From positions 7,416-71,415 of the forward strand of contig JAFACG010000003.1 of the NCBI GenBank assembly GCA_023425645.1: a stretch of DNA of 64,000 nucleotides, read 5' to 3'. The notes under the pieces were generated by a model. The model was not told the DNA's origin and made no database searches. It saw nothing but the letters and a program-made list of their open reading frames with translations. The stretch is from Pseudomonadota bacterium. Lineage in GTDB: Bacteria; Pseudomonadota; Gammaproteobacteria; Burkholderiales; Burkholderiaceae_B. Positions 46,988-55,555 of the stretch are shown here, in pieces. Position 1 is the first letter of the stretch. Each line of letters starts with the position of its first letter. Position numbers and translations under genes: made by a program.

Positions 46988-48544
46988 CTAAGGCGCCAGG
47001 CGGTACGCCCCGCGCCCATGGGCGCACTCGGGACAATATTGTTCATAAAACCGTCTTACATGCGGGAAAATGGCCTCGGACAGGGCAAGGCGCGCCTGCT
47101 CGGACTGGTCCAGCGGGCGCGCAAGCTGTTCAGCCAGGGCCTGCAGCACGGCCGGCCTGTCCACCTGGGTGAAGCGTCCTTGCTCGTAGATGACCCGGCC
47201 GGCCACCATCACGCTGTCCACGGCATCGCGCTGGGCCCGGTGCACCAGGGCGTCGACCACGCTGACCACCGGATCCAGATAGGGATAGGCCAGGCGCGCA
47301 TGATCGATCAGCACAAGATCCGCCGCCCGTCCGGGCTCCAGCACGCCGATGTCGCCGGCGAATGGCGTGCTGGCCGCCCCCCCTTCCGTGGCCATGCGCA
47401 GCACCTCGGCCGAACTGGGCGCCTGGGTCTCGTCCATGCCCGGCATGCGATGCAAGTGCTTGACCAGGCGCATTTCCTGAAGCATGTCGCGGTCTTCGTT
47501 GATCCCCGCCTCGTCCAGGCCCAGGGCCATGCTGATGCCCCGGCGCTGCAACTGGGCCCAGGGCGCGATGCCGCTGCGCAAGCGCAGATTGGAGCTGGCG
47601 TTGGTGCACAGGTGCACGCCGCGCTCGGCGATCAAGTCGAGTTCCGGCTCGTCCAGCCACACGCCGTGACCCAGCGTCATGCGCGGATTGAGCAGGCCGA
47701 AGCGGTCCAGGTGGGCGACGGCCGAGCCACCGGTGCGCCGCCGGGCGTACTCGCGCTGATAGGCGGTCTCCAGCAAGTGCATGTGCATGCACGCCTGATG
47801 GCGTTCCGAACAGTCGGCCATGCGCTCCAGAGCCTGGTCGGAGCACCAGTGCAGATTGACCGGCGCCAACTGGATGCGGACCAGCTCATTGCCGGCATGA
47901 CGCCGAGTCAGCGCCTCGAACAGGCTGAAATTATCGTCCAGAGGCATGCTTTGCTCGCGCACCCATTGGCGGAACTGTGCATCCAGCGGCGCCGGCAGGC
48001 GTCGGGCGAAGCGCTCGTCATCCTCGTAGACGAGCCGGTTCTGGTCGCGCAAGCCGTAGGAATACGAGACCCGCATCCCTATCTGTCCATAGGCGCCGAT
48101 CACCCGACCGGCATGCTCTTCGATACGCTCCAGCGGCGGGAGCACCCGGCCATGCAGGTGCTGGACCGTGGTCACCCCGCTGGCCACCTGCTCGAAGGCC
48201 GAATACAGCGTATCGAGCGCCGGATCGACCGTCCGCCCCCGGATGCGATGCGCCAGCCACAACTCGAGCGGCAGATCGGGCGAGCCCAGCTGGAAGGGCG
48301 TCATGCCGACATGATGGTGGCCATTGACCAGGCCCGGGATGACCAGCTGCGCGCCCGTCCCCACCACCGGCGCATGCGGATGGCGGGCGCGCAATTCGGA
48401 CCACGGCCCCAGGGCGACGATACGCCCCTGCTCCTGGTAGATGGCCGCATCGTCGAGCACCTGCACGCGATGTCGGTCGATCACCCGGCAGATGATGTGC
48501 CGCCCGCGGATCAGGCTTGCCTTAGGCTGCGCGTCACTGGACAT
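46988..48544 (-). CDS. Amidohydrolase, ATZ/TRZ-like, A
   Basis: 518 residues. Metal sites: GLVNGHHHVGMTPFQ (HxH), ACMHMHLLETAYQ, TLGHGVWLDEPEL and SMALGLDEAGINED (Asp). A long insertion lies before residue 250, and the C-terminal domain has GVLEPGRAADLVLID. It is probably a hydrolase or deaminase of a cyclic amide or N-heterocycle. It overlaps the substrate-binding protein gene by 11 bp (48534-48544) and is separated from the GntR gene by about 100 bp. Confidence 0.88.
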   Translation of the reverse strand: MSSDAQPKASLIRGRHIICRVIDRHRVQVLDDAAIYQEQGRIVALGPWSELRARHPHAPVVGTGAQLVIPGLVNGHHHVGMTPFQLGSPDLPLELWLAHRIRGRTVDPALDTLYSAFEQVASGVTTVQHLHGRVLPPLERIEEHAGRVIGAYGQIGMRVSYSYGLRDQNRLVYEDDERFARRLPAPLDAQFRQWVREQSMPLDDNFSLFEALTRRHAGNELVRIQLAPVNLHWCSDQALERMADCSERHQACMHMHLLETAYQREYARRRTGGSAVAHLDRFGLLNPRMTLGHGVWLDEPELDLIAERGVHLCTNASSNLRLRSGIAPWAQLQRRGISMALGLDEAGINEDRDMLQEMRLVKHLHRMPGMDETQAPSSAEVLRMATEGGAASTPFAGDIGVLEPGRAADLVLIDHARLAYPYLDPVVSVVDALVHRAQRDAVDSVMVAGRVIYEQGRFTQVDRPAVLQALAEQLARPLDQSEQARLALSEAIFPHVRRFYEQYCPECAHGRGAYRLAP

Positions 48545-50138
48545 TTTTCTTGACCGTTTCCAGGTGCCAGGCCAGTCCGAAGGCCGAGGGCGACCAGCTC
48601 TTGACGCGCGGCCCCGCTACGGCCACTTCATAGCGCAAGGCCACCGGATAGCTGTTGAATTCCTCGTACAGTTCGTGGTTCAGCTCTTTGAGCCCCGCGT
48701 CCAGCTCCTGCAAGGAAGTCAGCTTGATCAGCTTTTCCCACTGGGCGTCGATCTTGGGCAGGTTCCAGTAGCCCTGGATCAGGCCGCCGATCTTCTGGCT
48801 GATCACGCCCACGCGCAGCGCCGGCATGACGGTGGGGCGCGGCGCGCCGGCGTCCAGGTACAGGTGGGCCGCGTAATTCGTTTCCCAGCGCTGCGGATTG
48901 GAGGCGTAGCGCGGACGGAAGGCGCCGAACTCCATGGGCGTCACCTCGGTCTTGAAGCCGGAGGCCCGCAGATAGCCGTCGATCAGGTCCATGATCTCGG
49001 GCGCTTCGGGCATGGCGTTGGTGCGCACCGACCACAGCTTGACGGGCGTGCCCTTGTAGCCGATCTGCCTGAGCAGTTCGGCGGCGCGCTTGGGATCATA
49101 TTCGTAGGGCTTGAGCGCGGGGTCGAAGCCCAGCGAGCCTTCCGTCCAGTAAGCGGTGGCCAGGCGCTCGGCCGTACCCTCGGGATAGATGCTCTTGACG
49201 ATGGCGCCCATGTCGATGGCGCGCACCAGGGCTTCGCGGAATGCCTGCTGATGGCACAGCATCTGCTCCTGCCAGCACCCGTAGAAGGACAGGCCGCCCT
49301 TGGACGAGCCCCGGTTGGTCAATACCTGCAGATTGGCGGCGCGCGCGTCGATCACCTGGCGGGGATCGACGAAGGCCATGTCGGCCTCGCCGGCCCGCAC
49401 CATGGACAGGCGCGTGCTGGCCTGGCTGCGCGGAATCAGCCTCATGGTGTCGAAGTCCGGGATGCGCGACGCATCCCAGTAATCCGTATTGGCCTTGAGC
49501 ACCATGTCCACGCCACGATTGAAGGCCTCGAATTTCCAGGGGCCGGTGCCCACCGGATCGCCCACCATCTCGAAGCCGCCCTCGACGGCCTTGAAGTTGT
49601 GGCGCGGCAGCATGCGGATGTCGCCGTCGCGCGCGCTGAGCACCGCCAGGAAAGACGGGTCGGGCTCCTTGAGGACGATCTCGACGGTATGCTCGTCCTT
49701 GGCGGTCACGCTGTCCACGGCCTGCAGCAAGCGGCAGAAGGTGCAGATCGCGTCCTTGGCCACATAGCGCTCGCCCAGGCTGAAGACCACGTCGTCGGCC
49801 GTGAAAGGCTTGCCGTCGTGCCATTTGACGCCCTGGCGCAGGATGATCGTGAAATGACGCGCATCGTCGGCCATGGTCCAGGACTGGGCCAGGCCGCGCT
49901 CGGCGGCCAGCTGCCCGTCGGGCGCCGTGCCGATCAAGGGCTCGTTGGTATGGCCCGTGTACTGCAGGTCCTGGGTCGATGTCTTGCCCAGGTCCAGCAT
50001 CTCGCGTCCGAAATTGGGCACCACCACGGTCAGCGTGCCTTCAGGCGCGGCCATGCCGGGAGAGGAATGCAGGAAAGCGGCCAGAGCCAGCGCAGTGCCG
50101 CCCAGTGCCTTGCCCAACAGATGTCGTTTGATTTTCAT
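48534..50138 (-). CDS. ABC-importer substrate-binding protein (SBP_bac_5), copy 1
   Basis: 534 residues from the ATG at 50138; signal peptide MKIKRHLLGKALGGTALALA ending near GMAAP. Family 5 (peptide/nickel) binding fold: GHTNEPLIGTAPDGQLAAER, GVKWHDGKPFTADDVVFSL and NPQRWETNYAAHLYL. A very close paralogue lies directly upstream (50164-51750), with long stretches identical in DNA. It presumably delivers the substrate of the amidohydrolases. Confidence 0.92.
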   Translation of the reverse strand: MKIKRHLLGKALGGTALALAAFLHSSPGMAAPEGTLTVVVPNFGREMLDLGKTSTQDLQYTGHTNEPLIGTAPDGQLAAERGLAQSWTMADDARHFTIILRQGVKWHDGKPFTADDVVFSLGERYVAKDAICTFCRLLQAVDSVTAKDEHTVEIVLKEPDPSFLAVLSARDGDIRMLPRHNFKAVEGGFEMVGDPVGTGPWKFEAFNRGVDMVLKANTDYWDASRIPDFDTMRLIPRSQASTRLSMVRAGEADMAFVDPRQVIDARAANLQVLTNRGSSKGGLSFYGCWQEQMLCHQQAFREALVRAIDMGAIVKSIYPEGTAERLATAYWTEGSLGFDPALKPYEYDPKRAAELLRQIGYKGTPVKLWSVRTNAMPEAPEIMDLIDGYLRASGFKTEVTPMEFGAFRPRYASNPQRWETNYAAHLYLDAGAPRPTVMPALRVGVISQKIGGLIQGYWNLPKIDAQWEKLIKLTSLQELDAGLKELNHELYEEFNSYPVALRYEVAVAGPRVKSWSPSAFGLAWHLETVKKNVQ

Positions 50139-50163
50139 TGTCTCGCTCCACGTAGTGATACGA

Positions 50164-51750
50164 CTAGTTTTGAGGACTGCGGCGAATCGTTTCCAGATGC
50201 CAGGCAAAGCCATAGCTGGTCGGCGTCCAACTCTGCACGCGCGGTCCGGCCACGGCCACCTGGTTGCGCAGCACGACGGGATGAAAGCTGAATTCCTGGT
50301 ACACCTGGCGATTCAGCTCACCCAGCGCCTGGTCCAGGGCCTCCAGCGAGGTCAAGGTGTTCAGGTGGTCCCACTGCTGGTCCATCCAGGGCATGTTCCA
50401 GTAGCTCTGGATCAGGCCGCCTTTCTCGTGGCTGATCATGCCCACGCGCAGATTGGGCAGGATGGTGGGGCGCGGCCCCGCGCCGTTCAGGTACAGATGA
50501 GCGGCGTAATTCGTTTCCCAGCGCTGCGGGCTGGAGGCATAGCGCGGACGGAAAGCGCCGAACTCCATGGGCGTCACCTCGGTCTTGAAGCCGGAGGCCC
50601 GCAGATAGCCGTCCACCAGTTCCATGATCTCGGGGGCTTCGGGCATGGCGTTGGTGCGCACCGACCACAGCTTGACGGGCGTGCCCTTGTAGCCGATCTG
50701 CCTGAGCAGTTCGGCGGCCCGCTTGGGATCATATTCATAGGGCTTCAGATTCGGATCGAAGCCCAGCGAACCTTCCGTCCAGTACACCGTGGTCAGCCGC
50801 TCGCCGGTGCCCTCCGGATAAATGCTCTTGACGATGGCGTCCATGTCGATGGCGCGCACCAGGGCTTCGCGGAATGCCTGCTGATGGCACAGCATCTGTT
50901 CCTGCCAGCAGCCGTAGAAGGACAGAGTGCCCAGGGCGGAGCCCTTGGAGGTCAGCACCTTGAGGCCCGCGGAGCGCGCCTCGACCACCTGGCGCGGATC
51001 GACGAAGGCCATGTCGGCCTCGCCGGCCCGCACCATGGACAGCCGCGTGCTGGCCTGGCTGCGCGGAACCAGACGCAAGGTGTCGAAATCCGGGATGCGC
51101 TCCGCGTCCCAGTAATCCGTATTGGCCGTCAGCACCATGTCCACGCCCCGACTGAAGCTCTTGTAGCGCCAGGGCCCGGTGCCCACCGGCTCGCCCGTCA
51201 TTTCATAGCCGCCCTCGACGGCCTTGAAATTGTGGCGCGGCAGGATGCGGATGTCGCCGTCGCGCGCCGTCAGCACCGCCAGGAATGCCGGGTCGGGTTC
51301 CTTGAGCGTCAGTTTCACGGTGTGCTCGTCCACGGCCTCGACCTTCTCGAGCGCATCGAGCTGCCGGCAGAAGGTGCAGATGGCATCCTTGGCCACATAG
51401 CGCTCGCCCAGGCTGAAGACCACGTCATCGGCCGTGAAGGGCTTGCCGTCGTGCCATTTGACGCCCTGGCGCAGGTTCACCACATAGCTGCGCGCATCCT
51501 CGCTCATGCTCCAGCTCCGGGCCAGTCCGCGCTCGGCGGCCAGCTGGCCGTCAGGCGCCGCGCCGATCAAGGGCTCGTTGGTATGGCCGGTGTACTGCAG
51601 GTCCTGGGTCGATGTCTTGCCCAGGTCCAGCACCTCCCGTCCGAAGTTCGGGACCACGACGGTCAGGGTGCCGGCGGGCGCCGCCCAGGCAGGCGCGGCC
51701 AGCATGCCGCCACATAGCGCCAGAATGGCGGATAAGCTGCGTCTCTTCAT
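50164..51750 (-). CDS. ABC-importer substrate-binding protein (SBP_bac_5), copy 2
   Basis: 528 residues from the ATG at 51750 (AGGGG seven bases upstream; ATG at 51756 is too close to it). Signal peptide MKRRSLSAILALCGGMLAAP ending AWAAP. Highly similar to copy 1 throughout, for example TLTVVVPNFGREVLDLGKTS and GHTNEPLIGAAPDGQLAAER. Differences cluster in a few segments, such as the C-terminal 100 residues, and could alter ligand range. 10 bp from the upstream ATPase gene. Confidence 0.92.
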   Translation of the reverse strand: MKRRSLSAILALCGGMLAAPAWAAPAGTLTVVVPNFGREVLDLGKTSTQDLQYTGHTNEPLIGAAPDGQLAAERGLARSWSMSEDARSYVVNLRQGVKWHDGKPFTADDVVFSLGERYVAKDAICTFCRQLDALEKVEAVDEHTVKLTLKEPDPAFLAVLTARDGDIRILPRHNFKAVEGGYEMTGEPVGTGPWRYKSFSRGVDMVLTANTDYWDAERIPDFDTLRLVPRSQASTRLSMVRAGEADMAFVDPRQVVEARSAGLKVLTSKGSALGTLSFYGCWQEQMLCHQQAFREALVRAIDMDAIVKSIYPEGTGERLTTVYWTEGSLGFDPNLKPYEYDPKRAAELLRQIGYKGTPVKLWSVRTNAMPEAPEIMELVDGYLRASGFKTEVTPMEFGAFRPRYASSPQRWETNYAAHLYLNGAGPRPTILPNLRVGMISHEKGGLIQSYWNMPWMDQQWDHLNTLTSLEALDQALGELNRQVYQEFSFHPVVLRNQVAVAGPRVQSWTPTSYGFAWHLETIRRSPQN

Positions 51751-51760
51751 TGTCATACCC

Positions 51761-52756
51761 CTATTGGCCGGGCGTCGCTGCCGCGACGCCCTCGGTCACG
51801 TGGCGGTGGCAAGCCACCTCATACCCCGGCGCCACTTCCGCCAGGTCGGGCGCCTGCGTCCAGCAGTGGTCCATGACCACGGGACAGCGCGGCGCGAAAG
51901 GACAGGCCGGCCGCTCGAGTCCCGCCGGCACGGCGTTATGGATGGGGGCCGCCTCGGTGATGTCGCCCGGGCGGCGCATGCGCGCCGCCTCGATCAGCTT
52001 GCGGGTGTACGGATGGCGCGCTCCCTGGAACAGGCTTTCGGAAGCGCCCTGCTCGACGATGCGCCCCTTGTACATGACGATGACGCGTGTGGCCAGAAAG
52101 CGCACGGTCGCCAGATCATGCGAGATCAGCACATAGCTCACGCCCAGCGAGCCCTGCAGGTCCTTGAGCAGGTTCATGATCTGCGCCCGCACCGACACGT
52201 CCAGCGCCGAGACCGGTTCATCCAGCACGATGGCGCGCGGGCGCAGGGCCACGGCCCTGGCAATGGCGATGCGCTGTCGCTGCCCGCCGCTGAACTCATG
52301 CGGAAAGTTCCGGGCGGCGGCCTGCTCCAGGCCCACGTCGTCCAGGCTGCGGGCCACGGCCTTGTCGATATGCGCCCTGTCGAAGCCATTGATCTTCATC
52401 GGCTCGGCAATGATGTCCGCCACCCGCATGCGCGGATTGAGCGAACTCCAGGGATCCTGGAATACCGCCTGCACGCCCGAGCGGTACTGGCGCAACTGCT
52501 CGCGCGTACAGCCGGCCAGCGGCCGGCCCTCGAAGTAGACGGCGCCCGAGCTCGGGGCCTCCAGGCCCAGCAGCATCTTGGCCGTGGTGCTCTTGCCGCA
52601 GCCCGACTCGCCGACCACGGCCACGGTCTCCTCGCGCGCCACCGACAGGGACATGTCCTCGACCGCGCGCACCGGCGTGCCGCGCGCCAGCAGGCCGGCG
52701 CGCCGCTGATAGATCTTCTGCAACCGGCGTCCTTCCAGCAAGGCCGTCTCGTTCAT
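51761..52756 (-). CDS. Peptide-type ABC importer ATPase (OppF/DppF-like)
   Basis: 331 residues from the ATG at 52756, overlapping the upstream ATPase by 4 bp. Walker A GESGCGKSTTA, Q-loop AVFQDPWSSLNPRM, signature FSGGQRQRIAIARAVALRPR, Walker B IVLDEPVSALD, and H-loop ISHD. The C-terminal oligopeptide motif CPFAPRCPVVMDHC carries the cysteines of an iron-sulfur site seen in this family. It pairs with the DppD-like ATPase. Confidence 0.95.
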   Translation of the reverse strand: MNETALLEGRRLQKIYQRRAGLLARGTPVRAVEDMSLSVAREETVAVVGESGCGKSTTAKMLLGLEAPSSGAVYFEGRPLAGCTREQLRQYRSGVQAVFQDPWSSLNPRMRVADIIAEPMKINGFDRAHIDKAVARSLDDVGLEQAAARNFPHEFSGGQRQRIAIARAVALRPRAIVLDEPVSALDVSVRAQIMNLLKDLQGSLGVSYVLISHDLATVRFLATRVIVMYKGRIVEQGASESLFQGARHPYTRKLIEAARMRRPGDITEAAPIHNAVPAGLERPACPFAPRCPVVMDHCWTQAPDLAEVAPGYEVACHRHVTEGVAAATPGQ

Positions 52757-53742
52757 GACTTCTCCTCGTACAACCAGCAGCTGACCTTGCGCTCCCCCAC
52801 CTGGATGTCGGGCGGCGTCTGCGCCTGGCAGCGCGGCATGGCTTTCGGGCACCGGGGAGCGAATGCGCACCCCGGCAAAGGCTTGAAGACCGACGGCGGC
52901 TGCCCGTCGATCGAGAACAGGCGCTCCTCGCGCAGGGCCACGTCGGGCACCGAACGCAACAAGGCCTGGGTGTAGGGATGCAGGGGCTGGGCGAACAAGG
53001 GGCCGGTTTCGGCCGTCTCGACGATGCGCCCGGCGTACATCACGGCCACCCGGTCGCACATGCGCGTCACCACGCCGAAATCATGGGTGACCAGCAGCAC
53101 GCCCAGTCCGGCTTCGCGCTGCAGGCGCTTGAGCAAGGCCAGGAACTCCTCCTGGACCGTCACATCCAGGGCCGTCGTGGGCTCGTCGGCCAGGATGACC
53201 TCCGGGTCGCCGGCCATGGCCATGGCCCCGACGACTCGCTGGCGCATGCCCCCGCTGAAATGATGGGGATAGGCCTTGAGCCCCTGCTCGGGATCGGGAA
53301 TGCGCACCTTGTCCAGCAGCTCGCACGCCGCCGTGCGCAGCGCCTGGCCGCGCAGGCCGCGATGCAGCATCAGGGCCTCGTTCATCTGCTCGCCTATGGT
53401 GAGCACCGGATTGAGGGCCCGCATGGGATCCTGCAGAATCATGGCGATGTGCTTGCCCCGATAGGCGCGCAACTGCTCCTCGCTCTTGTCCAGCAGGTTC
53501 TCCCCCTTGAACAGCACCCGTCCGCCGACCACCCGTGAAGCGGGCTGGGGATTGAGCCTCAAGACAGACAGGCAGGTCAGGCTTTTGCCCGAGCCGGATT
53601 CGCCCACCAGGCCGAGGGTCTGGCCCGCATACAATTCGAAGCTGACGCGGTTGACCGCCCGCCCTACGCCTCGCTTGCTGAATAGATGAAGTTGCAGGTC
53701 CTCGACCGCCAGAATCGGGGCTGCGTTGTTCTGTGCCGTCAT
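52753..53742 (-). CDS. Peptide-type ABC importer ATPase (OppD/DppD-like)
   Basis: 329 residues. Walker A GESGSGKSLTC, Q-loop MILQDPMRALNPV, signature FSGGMRQRVVGAMAMAGDPE, Walker B VILADEPTTALDVT, H-loop VTHDFGVV. The C-terminal CAFAPRCPKAMPRC matches the oligopeptide ATPase cysteine motif. Start at 53742, next to the permease stop. Confidence 0.95.
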   Translation of the reverse strand: MTAQNNAAPILAVEDLQLHLFSKRGVGRAVNRVSFELYAGQTLGLVGESGSGKSLTCLSVLRLNPQPASRVVGGRVLFKGENLLDKSEEQLRAYRGKHIAMILQDPMRALNPVLTIGEQMNEALMLHRGLRGQALRTAACELLDKVRIPDPEQGLKAYPHHFSGGMRQRVVGAMAMAGDPEVILADEPTTALDVTVQEEFLALLKRLQREAGLGVLLVTHDFGVVTRMCDRVAVMYAGRIVETAETGPLFAQPLHPYTQALLRSVPDVALREERLFSIDGQPPSVFKPLPGCAFAPRCPKAMPRCQAQTPPDIQVGERKVSCWLYEEKS

Positions 53743-53743
53743 G

Positions 53744-54637
53744 TCAGATGTTCCGCAATTGGGGATCGAGCACGTCGCGCACCCAATCGCCCACCAGGTT
53801 GTAGGAAAACACCACGAAAAGAATCGCCAGGCCCGGCATGGTGGAGATCCACCAGGCCGACTCCACGTAGTCCAGGCCTTCGGAAACCATGCCGCCCCAG
53901 GTCGGCGTGGGCGGCGGCACGCCCGCCCCCAGGAAGGTCAGCGAGGCCTCGACGATGATGGCCCAGCCCACCTGCAGCGTCGCCAGGACCATGAGCGTAT
54001 TGGCCACGTTGGGCAGGATGTGCCGCAGCACGATCCGCATGCCGCCCGCGCCGGCCACCCGCGCCAGCAGGACGAAATCGCGGTCCTTGAGCGCCAGGAC
54101 GTCGCCGCGCACCAGCCGTGCGAAACGCGCCCAGAGCACCAGGGCCAGCACGATCACCACCACCCAGAAGCTGGGACCCACCGTCACCGCCAGCACCAGG
54201 GCGAGCAGGATGCTGGGAAACGCCAGGAAGCCGTCGGCGCTGCGCATGATGAGCGCATCGATCCAGCCGCCGCGATACCCCGCCGCCAACCCCAGCAGCG
54301 TGCCCACCGTGCCGCCCAGGATGATGGTGGCCATGGCGATGCCCAGGGACACCTGCGTGCCCAGGATGATGCGGCTGAACAGGTCCCGGCCAAGGCGGTC
54401 CGTTCCCAGGGGATAGGACCAGCTCCCGCCTTCCAGGAAGACGGGCGGCTGCAGGGATACGGCAGGATTGATGGCCAACGGGTCATGCAGCACCAGATGG
54501 TCGGCGAACAGCGCCACCAGCACCGTCAGCAAAACCATGGCCAGGCCGCCCCACGGCGCCTTGCTCTGCCTGACGCCCCGCCACAAGGCCGCCAGGCGGG
54601 AAGGACGGGCGCCCTCTTGAATAGCTGAAGTCTGCAC
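53744..54637 (-). CDS. ABC importer permease, DppC-like
   Basis: 297 residues with the N-terminal extension and TM1 of OppC-type permeases (MVLLTVLVALFADHLVL) and five further helices. The EAA loop is around RGDVLALKDRDFVLLARVAG, followed by RIVLRHILPNVANTLM. Inner-membrane half of the importer channel. 3 bp from the other permease gene. Confidence 0.94.
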   Translation of the reverse strand: MQTSAIQEGARPSRLAALWRGVRQSKAPWGGLAMVLLTVLVALFADHLVLHDPLAINPAVSLQPPVFLEGGSWSYPLGTDRLGRDLFSRIILGTQVSLGIAMATIILGGTVGTLLGLAAGYRGGWIDALIMRSADGFLAFPSILLALVLAVTVGPSFWVVVIVLALVLWARFARLVRGDVLALKDRDFVLLARVAGAGGMRIVLRHILPNVANTLMVLATLQVGWAIIVEASLTFLGAGVPPPTPTWGGMVSEGLDYVESAWWISTMPGLAILFVVFSYNLVGDWVRDVLDPQLRNI

Positions 54638-54640
54638 GGC

Positions 54641-55555
54641 TTAGCTCCTCACCCGTGGATCGATCAGCCCGTAGGCCATGTCCACCAGGAAATTGATGCC
54701 CACGATGATGGCCGTATAGACCAGCACCGCCAGCTGCAAAACGGGAAAGTCGCGCCAGAGGGTGGATTCGTAGGCCAGATAGCCCAGTCCGGGCCAGCCG
54801 AAGACCACTTCGATCACCACGCCCGAGGCGATGATCACGCCATACATGAAGCCGATGAAGGTGACCACCGGAATCAGGGCGTTGCGCAAGGCGTGCTTCC
54901 AGACCACCTTGCTCTCCTTCAGGCCCTTGGCGCGCGCCAGCTTCACGAACTCGGCCCCCAGCACTTCGAGCATGGACGAGCGCAGCAGGCGCACGATGCC
55001 CGCGCTGATGCTCCAGCCCAGGACGATGCTGGGCAGCACGAAATGCTGCCAGGTCCCGGTCCCCGAACTGGGAAACCAGCGCAGGTGAACGGCGAAGATC
55101 AGGATCAGCATCACGCTGAGCCAGAAAGCCGGCGTGGACTGGCCGAACAGGGCGAAGCTCATGCTGAACTTGTCCCAGCCCCGGCCACGGTTGGTCGCCG
55201 CCAGCACGCCCAGCGGGATGCTGATGAGCACCGCCACCAGCAGCCCGGCGGTGGCCAGGATCAGCGTGCGCCCGATCCGGTCGAACACCAGTTCGGTCGC
55301 CGGCGCGCCGGTGCGTATGGACTTGCCGAAGTCGCCGCGCACGGCATCGCCCAGGAAGATCAGGTACTGCTGGGCGAGCGGCTTGTCCAGGCCCATCCGC
55401 TCGATGTATTCGATGCGCTCGGCGGGCGTGGAATCCGCCGGCAGGACCAGGTCGGCCGGGCTTCCGGAAGAGCGCGCCAGCACGAAAATGATCAGGCTGG
55501 TCATCAGCAAGGTCATGAAGGCCTGGAACAGGCGGGTCAGGATCAGGCGTGCCAT
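54641..55555 (-). CDS. ABC importer permease, DppB-like
   Basis: 304 residues, six TM segments. Features: AFMTLLMTSLIIFVLARSSG at the N-terminus, YIERMGLDKPLAQQYLIFLG, the EAA-type loop GAEFVKLARAKGLKESKVVW, then ALIPVVTFIGFMYG. It overlaps the upstream binding-protein gene by 13 bp (55543-55555). Confidence 0.94.
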   Translation of the reverse strand: MARLILTRLFQAFMTLLMTSLIIFVLARSSGSPADLVLPADSTPAERIEYIERMGLDKPLAQQYLIFLGDAVRGDFGKSIRTGAPATELVFDRIGRTLILATAGLLVAVLISIPLGVLAATNRGRGWDKFSMSFALFGQSTPAFWLSVMLILIFAVHLRWFPSSGTGTWQHFVLPSIVLGWSISAGIVRLLRSSMLEVLGAEFVKLARAKGLKESKVVWKHALRNALIPVVTFIGFMYGVIIASGVVIEVVFGWPGLGYLAYESTLWRDFPVLQLAVLVYTAIIVGINFLVDMAYGLIDPRVRS

